Positions 25,332-37,686 of a DNA stretch of 64,000 bases are shown here, one piece after another (within the stretch, counting starts at the first letter, position 1; every line of letters begins with the position of its first letter). The stretch lies in assembly GCA_028622995.1 (NCBI GenBank), contig JAJQJQ010000084.1, positions 1-64,000 on the forward strand. The letters run 5' to 3'. The stretch is from Panagrolaimus kolymaensis. Lineage: Eukaryota; Nematoda; Chromadorea; Rhabditida; Panagrolaimidae. The notes under the pieces were generated by a model. It was not told the DNA's origin. It did not search any database and worked only from the letters and a program-made list of their open reading frames with translations. A program made the position numbers and the translations under genes.

Positions 25332-26015
25332 TTGTTGCATCCTTCATTGGTGAATAAAACTTTGAAGCTCTCCGACTTTTTACTAAAAAATAAAAAGCAG
25401 AGAAAATATTTATTTTCTTTAATTTTTGGAATTTTTTACACCCGTTTTTTACTATTTCAAATGCCCTTTACCTCCATTATTAATTTTTTTAAATTTAAAA
25501 CATTGTTGCATCCTTCATTGGTGAATAAAACTTTGAAGCTCTCCGACTTTTTATAAATAAAAGTTGTGAATAAAAATAATTTATTTTCCTTAATTTTTGG
25601 AATTTTTTACACCCGTTTTTTACTATTTCAAATGCCCTTTACCTCCATTATTAATTTTTTTAAATTTAAAACATTGTTGCATCCTTCATTGGTGAATAAA
25701 ACTTTGAAGCTCTCCGACTTTTTACTAAAAAATAAAAAGCAGAGAAAATATTTATTTTCTTTAATTTTTGGAATTTTTTACACCCGTTTTTTACTATTTC
25801 AAATGCCCTTTACCTCCATTATTAATTTTTTTAAATTTAAAACATTGTTGCATCCTTCATTGGTGAATAAAACTTTGAAGCTCTCCGACTTTTTATAAAT
25901 AAAAGTTGTGAATAAAAATAATTTATTTTCCTTAATTTTTGGAATTTTTTACACCCGTTTTTTACTATTTCAAATGCCCTTTACCTCCATTATTAATTTT
26001 TTTAAATTTAAAACA
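25332..26015 (+). repeat. Dimer HOR (N-A, N-B) x 2
   Basis: N-A with the CTTTAATTTTTGG form is followed by N-B, and the pair is repeated at an offset of 342 bp (starts 25,332, 25,503, 25,674, 25,845). The second pair leads into B', P and K as in the 6-mer HOR at 27,214. Confidence 0.85.
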
Positions 26016-27213
26016 TTGTTGCATCCTTCATTGGTGAATAAAACTTTGAAGCTCTCCGACTTTTTATAAATAAAAGTTGTGTATAAAAATAATTTATTTT
26101 CTTTAATTTTTGGAATTTTTTACACCCTTTTTTTTCTATTTCAAATGCCCTTTACCTCCATTATTAATTTTTTTAAATTTAAAACATTGTTGCATCCTTC
26201 ATTGGTGAATAAAACTTTGAAGCTCTCCGACTTTTTACAAAAAAATAAAAAGCAGAGAAAATATTTATTTTCTTTAATTTTTGGAATTTTTTACACCCGT
26301 TTTTTACTATTTCAAATGCCCTTTACCTCCATTATTAATTTTTTTAAATTTAAAACATTGTTGCATCCTTCATTGGTGAAGTAAACTTTGAAGCTCTCCT
26401 ACTTTTTACTAAAAAATAAAAAGCAGAGAAAATATTTATTTTCCTTAATTTTTGGAATTTTTTACACCCGTTTTTTACTATTTCAAATGCCCTTTACCTC
26501 CATTATTAATTTTTTTAAATTTAAAACATTGTTGCATCCTTCATTGGTGAATAAAACTTTGAAGCTCTCCGACTTTTTATAAATAAAAGTTGTGAATAAA
26601 AATAATTTATTTTCCTTAATTTTTGGAATTTTTTACACCCGTTTTTTTCTATTTCAAATGCCCTTTACCTCCATTATTAATTTTTTTAAATTTAAAACAT
26701 TGTTGCATCCTTCATTGGTGAAGTAAACTTTGAAGCTCTCCTACTTTTTACTAAAAAATAAAAAGCAGAGAAAATATTTATTTTCCTTAATTTTTGGAAT
26801 TTTTTACACCCGTTTTTTACTATTTCAAATGCCCTTTACCTCCATTATTAATTTTTTTAAATTTAAAACATTGTTGCATCCTTCATTGGTGAATAAAACT
26901 TTGAAGCTCTCCGACTTTTTATAAATAAAAGTTGTGAATAAAAATAATTTATTTTCCTTAATTTTTGGAATTTTTTACACCCGTTTTTTTCTATTTCAAA
27001 TGCCCTTTACCTCCATTATTAATTTTTTTAAATTTAAAACATTGTTTGCATCCTTCAATGAAGAATAAAACTTTGAAGCTCTCCGACTTTTTATAAATAA
27101 AAGTTGTGAATAAAAATAATTTATTTTCCTTAATTTTTGGAATTTTTTACACCCGTTTTTTACTATTTCAAATGCCCTTTACCTCCATTATTAATTTTTT
27201 TAAATTTAAAACA
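26016..27213 (+). repeat. B', P, K run with a K-B dimer repeat
   Basis: Order B' (with private ACACCCTTTTTTTTC near 26,122), P, K, N-B-7T, K, N-B-7T, F-B. The K-type starts at 26,358 and 26,700 are 342 bp apart, so K plus B-7T is present as a tandem dimer. Confidence 0.85.
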
Positions 27214-28239
27214 TTGTTGCATCCTTCATTGGTGAATAAAACTTTGAAGCTCTCCGACTTTTTACTAAAAAATAAAAAGCAGAGAAAATATTTATTTTCT
27301 TTAATTTTTGGAATTTTTTACACCCGTTTTTTACTATTTCAAATGCCCTTTACCTCCATTATTAATTTTTTTAAATTTAAAACATTGTTGCATCCTTCAT
27401 TGGTGAATAAAACTTTGAAGCTCTCCGACTTTTTATAAATAAAAGTTGTGAATAAAAATAATTTATTTTCCTTAATTTTTGGAATTTTTTACACCCGTTT
27501 TTTACTATTTCAAATGCCCTTTACCTCCATTATTAATTTTTTTAAATTTAAAACATTGTTGCATCCTTCATTGGTGAATAAAACTTTGAAGCTCTCCGAC
27601 TTTTTATAAATAAAAGTTGTGTATAAAAATAATTTATTTTCTTTAATTTTTGGAATTTTTTACACCCGTTTTTTTCTATTTCAAATGCCCTTTACCTCCA
27701 TTATTAATTTTTTTAAATTTAAAACATTGTTGCATCCTTCATTGGTGAATAAAACTTTGAAGCTCTCCGACTTTTTACAAAAAAATAAAAAGCAGAGAAA
27801 ATATTTATTTTCTTTAATTTTTGGAATTTTTTACACCCGTTTTTTACTATTTCAAATGCCCTTTACCTCCATTATTAATTTTTTTAAATTTAAAACATTG
27901 TTGCATCCTTCATTGGTGAAGTAAACTTTGAAGCTCTCCTACTTTTTACTAAAAAATAAAAAGCAGAGAAAATATTTATTTTCCTTAATTTTTGGAATTT
28001 TTTACACCCGTTTTTTACTATTTCAAATGCCCTTTACCTCCATTATTAATTTTTTTAAATTTAAAACATTGTTGCATCCTTCATTTGTGAATAAAACTTT
28101 GAAGCTCTCCGACTTTTTATAAATAAAAGTTGTGAATAAAAATAATTTATTTTCCTTAATTTTTGGAATTTTTTACACCCGTTTTTTACTATTTCAAATG
28201 CCCTTTACCTCCATTATTAATTTTTTTAAATTTAAAACA
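27214..28239 (+). repeat. 6-mer HOR copy 1 (1026 bp)
   Basis: Monomer order N-A, N-B, N-B'-7T, N-P, K-A, f-B, starts 27,214, 27,385, 27,556, 27,727, 27,898 and 28,069. The unit is repeated directly at 28,240. Five of the six monomers also occur in the same order at 25,674-26,528, offset 1540 bp. Confidence 0.9.
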
Positions 28240-29265
28240 TTGTTGCATCCTTCATTGGTGAATAAAACTTTGAAGCTCTCCGACTTTTTACTAAAAAATA
28301 AAAAGCAGAGAAAATATTTATTTTCTTTAATTTTTGGAATTTTTTACACCCGTTTTTTACTATTTCAAATGCCCTTTACCTCCATTATTAATTTTTTTAA
28401 ATTTAAAACATTGTTGCATCCTTCATTGGTGAATAAAACTTTGAAGCTCTCCGACTTTTTATAAATAAAAGTTGTGAATAAAAATAATTTATTTTCCTTA
28501 ATTTTTGGAATTTTTTACACCCGTTTTTTACTATTTCAAATGCCCTTTACCTCCATTATTAATTTTTTTAAATTTAAAACATTGTTGCATCCTTCATTGG
28601 TGAATAAAACTTTGAAGCTCTCCGACTTTTTATAAATAAAAGTTGTGTATAAAAATAATTTATTTTCTTTAATTTTTGGAATTTTTTACACCCGTTTTTT
28701 TCTATTTCAAATGCCCTTTACCTCCATTATTAATTTTTTTAAATTTAAAACATTGTTGCATCCTTCATTGGTGAATAAAACTTTGAAGCTCTCCGACTTT
28801 TTACAAAAAAATAAAAAGCAGAGAAAATATTTATTTTCTTTAATTTTTGGAATTTTTTACACCCGTTTTTTACTATTTCAAATGCCCTTTACCTCCATTA
28901 TTAATTTTTTTAAATTTAAAACATTGTTGCATCCTTCATTGGTGAAGTAAACTTTGAAGCTCTCCTACTTTTTACTAAAAAATAAAAAGCAGAGAAAATA
29001 TTTATTTTCCTTAATTTTTGGAATTTTTTACACCCGTTTTTTACTATTTCAAATGCCCTTTACCTCCATTATTAATTTTTTTAAATTTAAAACATTGTTG
29101 CATCCTTCATTTGTGAATAAAACTTTGAAGCTCTCCGACTTTTTATAAATAAAAGTTGTGAATAAAAATAATTTATTTTCCTTAATTTTTGGAATTTTTT
29201 ACACCCGTTTTTTTCTATTTCAAATGCCCTTTACCTCCATTATTAATTTTTTTAAATTTAAAACA
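28240..29265 (+). repeat. 6-mer HOR copy 2 (1026 bp)
   Basis: It matches 27,214-28,239 at an exact offset of 1026 bp, including the P and K monomers. The only difference I noticed is in the last monomer, whose third segment is CCCGTTTTTTTC instead of CCCGTTTTTTAC. Confidence 0.9.
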
Positions 29266-30122
29266 TTGTTTGCATCCTTCAATGAAGAATAAAACTTTGA
29301 AGCTCTCCGACTTTTTATAAATAAAAGTTGTGAATAAAAATAATTTATTTTCCTTAATTTTTGGAATTTTTTACACCCGTTTTTTACTATTTCAAATGCC
29401 CTTTACCTCCATTATTAATTTTTTTAAATTTAAAACATTGTTGCATCCTTCATTGGTGAATAAAACTTTGAAGCTCTCCGACTTTTTACTAAAAAATAAA
29501 AAGCAGAGAAAATATTTATTTTCTTTAATTTTTGGAATTTTTTACACCCGTTTTTTACTATTTCAAATGCCCTTTACCTCCATTATTAATTTTTTTAAAT
29601 TTAAAACATTGTTGCATCCTTCATTGGTGAATAAAACTTTGAAGCTCTCCGACTTTTTATAAATAAAAGTTGTGAATAAAAATAATTTATTTTCCTTAAT
29701 TTTTGGAATTTTTTACACCCGTTTTTTACTATTTCAAATGCCCTTTACCTCCATTATTAATTTTTTTAAATTTAAAACATTGTTTGCATCCTTCAATGAA
29801 GAATAAAACTTTGAAGCTCTCCGACTTTTTATAAATAAAAGTTGTGAATAAAAATAATTTATTTTCCTTAATTTTTGGAATTTTTTACACCCGTTTTTTA
29901 CTATTTCAAATGCCCTTTACCTCCATTATTAATTTTTTTAAATTTAAAACATTGTTGCATCCTTCATTGGTGAATAAAACTTTGAAGCTCTCCGACTTTT
30001 TACTAAAAAATAAAAAGCAGAGAAAATATTTATTTTCCTTAATTTTTGGAATTTTTTACAACCGTTTTTTACTATTTCAAATGCCCTTTACCTCCATTAT
30101 TAATTTTTTTAAATTTAAAACA
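29266..30122 (+). repeat. Five monomers: F-B, N-A, N-B, F-B, N-A-AACCG
   Basis: This short stretch precedes the 2.05-kb block at 30,123. Its N-A, N-B, F-B order recurs inside that block around 30,637-31,150, so it looks like part of a larger cycle of F-B, N-A, N-B. Confidence 0.82.
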
Positions 30123-32177
30123 TTGTTGCATCCTTCATTGGTGAATAAAACTTTGAAGCTCTCCGACTTTTTACTAAAAAATAAAAAGCAGAGAAAATAT
30201 TTATTTTCCTTAATTTTTGGAATTTTTTACAACCGTTTTTTACTATTTCAAATGCCCTTTACCTCCATTATTAATTTTTTTAAATTTAAAACATTGTTGC
30301 ATCCTTCATTTGTGAATAAAACTTTGAAGCTCTCCGACTTTTTATAAATAAAAGTTGTGAATAAAAATAATTTATTTTCCTTAATTTTTGGAATTTTTTA
30401 CACCCGTTTTTTTCTATTTCAAATGCCCTTTACCTCCATTATTAATTTTTTTAAATTTAAAACATTGTTTGCATCCTTCAATGAAGAATAAAACTTTGAA
30501 GCTCTCCGACTTTTTATAAATAAAAGTTGTGAATAAAAATAATTTATTTTCCTTAATTTTTGGAATTTTTTACACCCGTTTTTTACTATTTCAAATGCCC
30601 TTTACCTCCATTATTAATTTTTTTAAATTTAAAACATTGTTGCATCCTTCATTGGTGAATAAAACTTTGAAGCTCTCCGACTTTTTACTAAAAAATAAAA
30701 AGCAGAGAAAATATTTATTTTCTTTAATTTTTGGAATTTTTTACACCCGTTTTTTACTATTTCAAATGCCCTTTACCTCCATTATTAATTTTTTTAAATT
30801 TAAAACATTGTTGCATCCTTCATTGGTGAATAAAACTTTGAAGCTCTCCGACTTTTTATAAATAAAAGTTGTGAATAAAAATAATTTATTTTCCTTAATT
30901 TTTGGAATTTTTTACACCCGTTTTTTACTATTTCAAATGCCCTTTACCTCCATTATTAATTTTTTTAAATTTAAAACATTGTTTGCATCCTTCAATGAAG
31001 AATAAAACTTTGAAGCTCTCCGACTTTTTATAAATAAAAGTTGTGAATAAAAATAATTTATTTTCCTTAATTTTTGGAATTTTTTACACCCGTTTTTTAC
31101 TATTTCAAATGCCCTTTACCTCCATTATTAATTTTTTTAAATTTAAAACATTGTTGCATCCTTCATTGGTGAATAAAACTTTGAAGCTCTCCGACTTTTT
31201 ATAAATAAAAGTTGTGAATAAAAATAATTTATTTTCCTTAATTTTTGGAATTTTTTACACCCGTTTTTTACTATTTCAAATGCCCTTTACCTCCATTATT
31301 AATTTTTTTAAATTTAAAACATTGTTGCATCCTTCATTGGTTAATAAAACTTTGAAGCTCTCCGACTTTTTACTAAAAAATAAAAAGCAGAGAAAATATT
31401 TATTTTCCTTAATTTTTGGAATTTTTTACAACCGTTTTTTACTATTTCAAATGCCCTTTACCTCCATTATTAATTTTTTTAAATTTAAAACATTGTTGCA
31501 TCCTTCATTGGTGAATAAAACTTTGAAGCTCTCCGACTTTTTACTAAAAAATAAAAAGCAAAAAAAATATTTATTTTCCTTAATTTTTGGAATTTTTTAC
31601 ACCCGTTATTTACTATTTCAAATGCCCTTTACCTCCATTATTAATTTTTTTAAATTTAAAACATTGTTGCATCCTTCATTGGTTAATAAAACTTTGAAGC
31701 TCTCCGACTTTTTACTAAAAAATAAAAAGCAGAGAAAATATTTATTTTCCTTAATTTTTGGAATTTTTTACACCCGTTTTTTACTATTTCAAATGCCCTT
31801 TACCTCCATTATTAATTTTTTTAAATTTAAAACATTGTTGCATCCTTCATTGGTGAATAAAACTTTGAAGCTCTCCGACTTTTTACTAAAAAATAAAAAG
31901 CAGAGAAAATATTTATTTTCCTTAATTTTTGGAATTTTTTACACCCGTTTTTTACTATTTCAAATGCCCTTTACCTCCATTATTAATTTTTTTAAATTTA
32001 AAACATTGTTTGCATCCTTCAATGAAAAATAAAACTTTGAAGCTCTCCGACTTTTTACTAAAAAATAAAAAGCAGTGAAAATATTTATTTTCCTTAATTT
32101 TTGGAATTTTTTACACCCGTTTTTTACTATTTCAAATGCCCTTTACCTCCATTATTAATTTTTTTATATTTAAAACA
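30123..32177 (+). repeat. Long-range duplicated block P, copy 1 (12 monomers, 2055 bp)
   Basis: Order: N-A-AACCG, f-B-7T, F-B, N-A, N-B, F-B, N-B, N-B or t-A series with A'-TTATTT, then F-A'' with CAATGAAAAAT and a TTTTTATATTT change. The same sequence recurs 4278 bp downstream (25 x 171 + 3). The last part (A' run ending CAATGAAAAAT, GCAGTGA, TTTATATTT) is also found at 47,921-48,605 and 49,806-50,490. Confidence 0.87.
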
Positions 32178-34400
32178 TTGTTTGCATCCTTCAATGAAGA
32201 ATAAAACTTTGAAGATCTCCGACTTTTTATAAATAAAAGTTGTGAATAAAAATAATTTATTTTTCTTAATTTTTGGAATTTTTTACACCCGTTTTTTACT
32301 ATTTCAAATGCCCTTTACCTCCATTATTATTTTTTTAAAATTTAAAACATTGTTTGCATCCTTCAATGAAGAATAAAACTTTGAAGCTCTCCGACTTTTT
32401 ACTAAAAAATAAAAAGCAGTGAAAATATTTATTTTCCTTAATTTTTGGAATTTTTTACACCCGTTTTTTACTATTTCAAATGCCCTTTACCTCCATTATT
32501 AATTTTTTTAAATTTAAAACATTGTTGCATCCTTCATTGGTGAATAAAACTTTGAAGCTCTCCGACTTTTTATAAATAAAAGTTGTGTATAAAAATAATT
32601 TATTTTCCTTAATTTTTGGAATTTTTTACACCCGTTTTTTACTATTTCAAATGCCCTTTACCTCCATTATTAATTTTTTTAAATTTAAAACATTGTTGCA
32701 TCCTTCATTGGTGAATAAAACTTTGAAGCTCTCCGACTTTTTATAAATAAAAGTTGTGTATAAAAATAATTTATTTTCCTTAATTTTTGGAATTTTTTAC
32801 ACCCGTTTTTTACTATTTCAAATGCCCTTTAACTCCATTATTAATTTTTTTAAATTTAAAACATTGTTGCATCCTTCATTGGTGAATAAAACTTTGAAGC
32901 TCTCCGACTTTTTATAAATAAAAGTTGTGAATAAAATTAATTTATTTTCCTTAATTTTTGGAATTTTTTACACCCGTTTTTTACTATTTCAAATGCCCTT
33001 TACCTCCATTATTAATTTTTTTAAATTTAAAACATTGTTGCATCCTTCATTGGTGAATAAAACTTTGAAGCTCTCCGACTTTTTATAAATAAAAGTTGTG
33101 AATAAAAATAATTTATTTTCCTTAATTTTTGGAATTTTTTACACCTTTTTTTTTTATTTCAAATGCCCTTTACCTCCATTATTAATTTTTTTAAATTTAA
33201 AACATTGTTGCATCCTTCATTGGTGAATAAAACTTTGAAGCTCTCCGACTTTTTACTAAAAAATAAAAAGCAGAGAAAATATTTATTTTCTTTAATTTTT
33301 GGAATTTTTTACACCCGTTTTTTACTATTTCAAATGCCCTTTACCTCCATTATTAATTTTTTTAAATTTAAAACATTGTTGCATCCTTCATTGGTGAATA
33401 AAACTTTGAAGCTCTCCGACTTTTTATAAATAAAAGTTGTGTATAAAAATAATTTATTTTCTTTAATTTTTGGAATTTTTTACACCCGTTTTTTTCTATT
33501 TCAAATGCCCTTTACCTCCATTATTAATTTTTTTAAATTTAAAACATTGTTGCATCCTTCATTGGTGAATAAAACTTTGAAGCTCTCCGACTTTTTACAA
33601 AAAAATAAAAAGCAGAGAAAATATTTATTTTCTTTAATTTTTGGAATTTTTTACACCCGTTTTTTACTATTTCAAATGCCCTTTACCTCCATTATTAATT
33701 TTTTTAAATTTAAAACATTGTTGCATCCTTCATTGGTGAATAAAACTTTGAAGCTCTCCGACTTTTTATAAATAAAAGTTGTGTATAAAAATAATTTATT
33801 TTCCTTAATTTTTGGAATTTTTTACACCCGTTTTTTACTATTTCAAATGCCCTTTACCTCCATTATTAATTTTTTTAAATTTAAAACATTGTTGCATCCT
33901 TCATTGGTGAATAAAACTTTGAAGCTCTCCGACTTTTTATAAATAAAAGTTGTGTATAAAAATAATTTATTTTCCTTAATTTTTGGAATTTTTTACACCC
34001 GTTTTTTACTATTTCAAATGCCCTTTAACTCCATTATTAATTTTTTTAAATTTAAAACATTGTTGCATCCTTCATTGGTGAATAAAACTTTGAAGCTCTC
34101 CGACTTTTTATAAATAAAAGTTGTGAATAAAATTAATTTATTTTCCTTAATTTTTGGAATTTTTTACACCCGTTTTTTACTATTTCAAATGCCCTTTACC
34201 TCCATTATTAATTTTTTTAAATTTAAAACATTGTTGCATCCTTCATTGGTGAATAAAACTTTGAAGCTCTCCGACTTTTTATAAATAAAAGTTGTGAATA
34301 AAAATAATTTATTTTCCTTAATTTTTGGAATTTTTTACACCTTTTTTTTTTATTTCAAATGCCCTTTACCTCCATTATTAATTTTTTTAAATTTAAAACA
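32178..34400 (+). repeat. AGATCT, TTAACTCC and poly-T variant stretch with an internal 769-bp duplication
   Basis: Begins with an F monomer carrying AGATCTCC (32,213) and TTTTTCTTAA, then ATTATTATTTTTTTAAAA and A''. Two B' monomers follow, one with CCCTTTAACTCC (32,831), then AAAATTAATTTA (about 32,935) and a 170-bp monomer in which CCCGTTTTTTACT is replaced by a T run (33,146). 32,522-33,290 is repeated at 33,718-34,486, offset 1196 bp. 32,211-33,740 matches 37,687-39,216 at an offset of 5476 bp. No gene is visible. Confidence 0.86.
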
Positions 34401-36455
34401 TTGTTGCATCCTTCATTGGTGAATAAAACTTTGAAGCTCTCCGACTTTTTACTAAAAAATAAAAAGCAGAGAAAATATTTATTTTCCTTAATTTTTGGAA
34501 TTTTTTACAACCGTTTTTTACTATTTCAAATGCCCTTTACCTCCATTATTAATTTTTTTAAATTTAAAACATTGTTGCATCCTTCATTTGTGAATAAAAC
34601 TTTGAAGCTCTCCGACTTTTTATAAATAAAAGTTGTGAATAAAAATAATTTATTTTCCTTAATTTTTGGAATTTTTTACACCCGTTTTTTTCTATTTCAA
34701 ATGCCCTTTACCTCCATTATTAATTTTTTTAAATTTAAAACATTGTTTGCATCCTTCAATGAAGAATAAAACTTTGAAGCTCTCCGACTTTTTATAAATA
34801 AAAGTTGTGAATAAAAATAATTTATTTTCCTTAATTTTTGGAATTTTTTACACCCGTTTTTTACTATTTCAAATGCCCTTTACCTCCATTATTAATTTTT
34901 TTAAATTTAAAACATTGTTGCATCCTTCATTGGTGAATAAAACTTTGAAGCTCTCCGACTTTTTACTAAAAAATAAAAAGCAGAGAAAATATTTATTTTC
35001 TTTAATTTTTGGAATTTTTTACACCCGTTTTTTACTATTTCAAATGCCCTTTACCTCCATTATTAATTTTTTTAAATTTAAAACATTGTTGCATCCTTCA
35101 TTGGTGAATAAAACTTTGAAGCTCTCCGACTTTTTATAAATAAAAGTTGTGAATAAAAATAATTTATTTTCCTTAATTTTTGGAATTTTTTACACCCGTT
35201 TTTTACTATTTCAAATGCCCTTTACCTCCATTATTAATTTTTTTAAATTTAAAACATTGTTTGCATCCTTCAATGAAGAATAAAACTTTGAAGCTCTCCG
35301 ACTTTTTATAAATAAAAGTTGTGAATAAAAATAATTTATTTTCCTTAATTTTTGGAATTTTTTACACCCGTTTTTTACTATTTCAAATGCCCTTTACCTC
35401 CATTATTAATTTTTTTAAATTTAAAACATTGTTGCATCCTTCATTGGTGAATAAAACTTTGAAGCTCTCCGACTTTTTATAAATAAAAGTTGTGAATAAA
35501 AATAATTTATTTTCCTTAATTTTTGGAATTTTTTACACCCGTTTTTTACTATTTCAAATGCCCTTTACCTCCATTATTAATTTTTTTAAATTTAAAACAT
35601 TGTTGCATCCTTCATTGGTTAATAAAACTTTGAAGCTCTCCGACTTTTTACTAAAAAATAAAAAGCAGAGAAAATATTTATTTTCCTTAATTTTTGGAAT
35701 TTTTTACAACCGTTTTTTACTATTTCAAATGCCCTTTACCTCCATTATTAATTTTTTTAAATTTAAAACATTGTTGCATCCTTCATTGGTGAATAAAACT
35801 TTGAAGCTCTCCGACTTTTTACTAAAAAATAAAAAGCAAAAAAAATATTTATTTTCCTTAATTTTTGGAATTTTTTACACCCGTTATTTACTATTTCAAA
35901 TGCCCTTTACCTCCATTATTAATTTTTTTAAATTTAAAACATTGTTGCATCCTTCATTGGTTAATAAAACTTTGAAGCTCTCCGACTTTTTACTAAAAAA
36001 TAAAAAGCAGAGAAAATATTTATTTTCCTTAATTTTTGGAATTTTTTACACCCGTTTTTTACTATTTCAAATGCCCTTTACCTCCATTATTAATTTTTTT
36101 AAATTTAAAACATTGTTGCATCCTTCATTGGTGAATAAAACTTTGAAGCTCTCCGACTTTTTACTAAAAAATAAAAAGCAGAGAAAATATTTATTTTCCT
36201 TAATTTTTGGAATTTTTTACACCCGTTTTTTACTATTTCAAATGCCCTTTACCTCCATTATTAATTTTTTTAAATTTAAAACATTGTTTGCATCCTTCAA
36301 TGAAAAATAAAACTTTGAAGCTCTCCGACTTTTTACTAAAAAATAAAAAGCAGTGAAAATATTTATTTTCCTTAATTTTTGGAATTTTTTACACCCGTTT
36401 TTTACTATTTCAAATGCCCTTTACCTCCATTATTAATTTTTTTATATTTAAAACA
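34401..36455 (+). repeat. Long-range duplicated block P, copy 2 (12 monomers, 2055 bp)
   Basis: It matches 30,123-32,177 in monomer order and in rare changes such as the TTTTTATATTT near 36,440. Copies diverge right after it: copy 1 continues with AGATCT and a B cassette, copy 2 with AGCTCT and an A'' cassette. Confidence 0.87.
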
Positions 36456-37172
36456 TTGTTTGCATCCTTCAATGAAGAATAAAACTTTGAAGCTCTCCGA
36501 CTTTTTACTAAAAAATAAAAAGCAGTGAAAATATTTATTTTCCTTAATTTTTGGAATTTTTTACACCCGTTTTTTACTATTTCAAATGCCCTTTACCTCC
36601 ATTATTAATTTTTTTAAATTTAAAACATTGTTGCATCCTTCATTGGTGAATAAAACTTTGAAGCTCTCCGACTTTTTATAAAAAAAAATTGTGTATAAAA
36701 ATAATTTATTTTCCTTAATTTTTGGAATTTTTTACACCCGTTTTTTACTATTTCAAATGCCCTTTACCTCCATTATTAATTTTTTTAAATTTAAAACATT
36801 GTTGCATCCTTCATTGGTGAATAAAACTTTGAAGCTCTCCGACTTTTTATAAATAAAAGTTGTGTATAAAAATAATTTATTTTCCTTAATTTTTGGAATT
36901 TTTTACACCCGTTTTTTACTATTTCAAATGCCCTTTAACTCCATTATTAATTTTTTTAAATTTAAAACATTGTTGCATCCTTCATTGGTGAATAAAACTT
37001 TGAAGCTCTCCGACTTTTTATAAATAAAAGTTGTGAATAAAATTAATTTATTTTCCTTAATTTTTGGAATTTTTTACACCCGTTTTTTACTATTTCAAAT
37101 GCCCTTTACCTCCATTATTAATTTTTTTAAATTTAAAACATTGTTGCATCCTTCATTGGTGAATAAAACTTT
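36456..37172 (+). repeat. A'' and B' monomers with the TTAACTCC haplotype
   Basis: Starts F-A'', then a B' monomer with an unusual A-run (TTATAAAAAAAAATTG near 36,676), a B' monomer with CCCTTTAACTCC (36,937), and a B monomer with AAAATTAATTTA (about 37,041). The last two changes always occur in consecutive monomers in this window. Confidence 0.84.
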
Positions 37173-37686
37173 GAAGATCTCCGACTTTTTATAAATAAAA
37201 GTTGTGAATAAAAATAATTTATTTTTCTTAATTTTTGGAATTTTTTACACCCGTTTTTTACTATTTCAAATGCCCTTTACCTCCATTATTATTTTTTTAA
37301 AATTTAAAACATTGTTTGCATCCTTCAATGAAGAATAAAACTTTGAAGCTCTCCGACTTTTTACTAAAAAATAAAAAGCAGTGAAAATATTTATTTTCCT
37401 TAATTTTTGGAATTTTTTACACCCGTTTTTTACTATTTCAAATGCCCTTTACCTCCATTATTAATTTTTTTAAATTTAAAACATTGTTGCATCCTTCATT
37501 GGTGAATAAAACTTTGAAGCTCTCCGACTTTTTATAAATAAAAGTTGTGTATAAAAATAATTTATTTTCCTTAATTTTTGGAATTTTTTACACCCGTTTT
37601 TTACTATTTCAAATGCCCTTTACCTCCATTATTAATTTTTTTAAATTTAAAACATTGTTGCATCCTTCATTGGTGAATAAAACTTT
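37173..37686 (+). repeat. Trimer HOR with AGATCT marker, copy 1 (514 bp)
   Basis: From GAAGATCTCC through B with TTTTTCTTAA, an ATTATTATTTTTTTAAAA change, F-A'' and N-B'. The next GAAGATCTCC is at 37,687, 514 bp on (3 x 171 + 1 for the F monomer). Confidence 0.85.
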
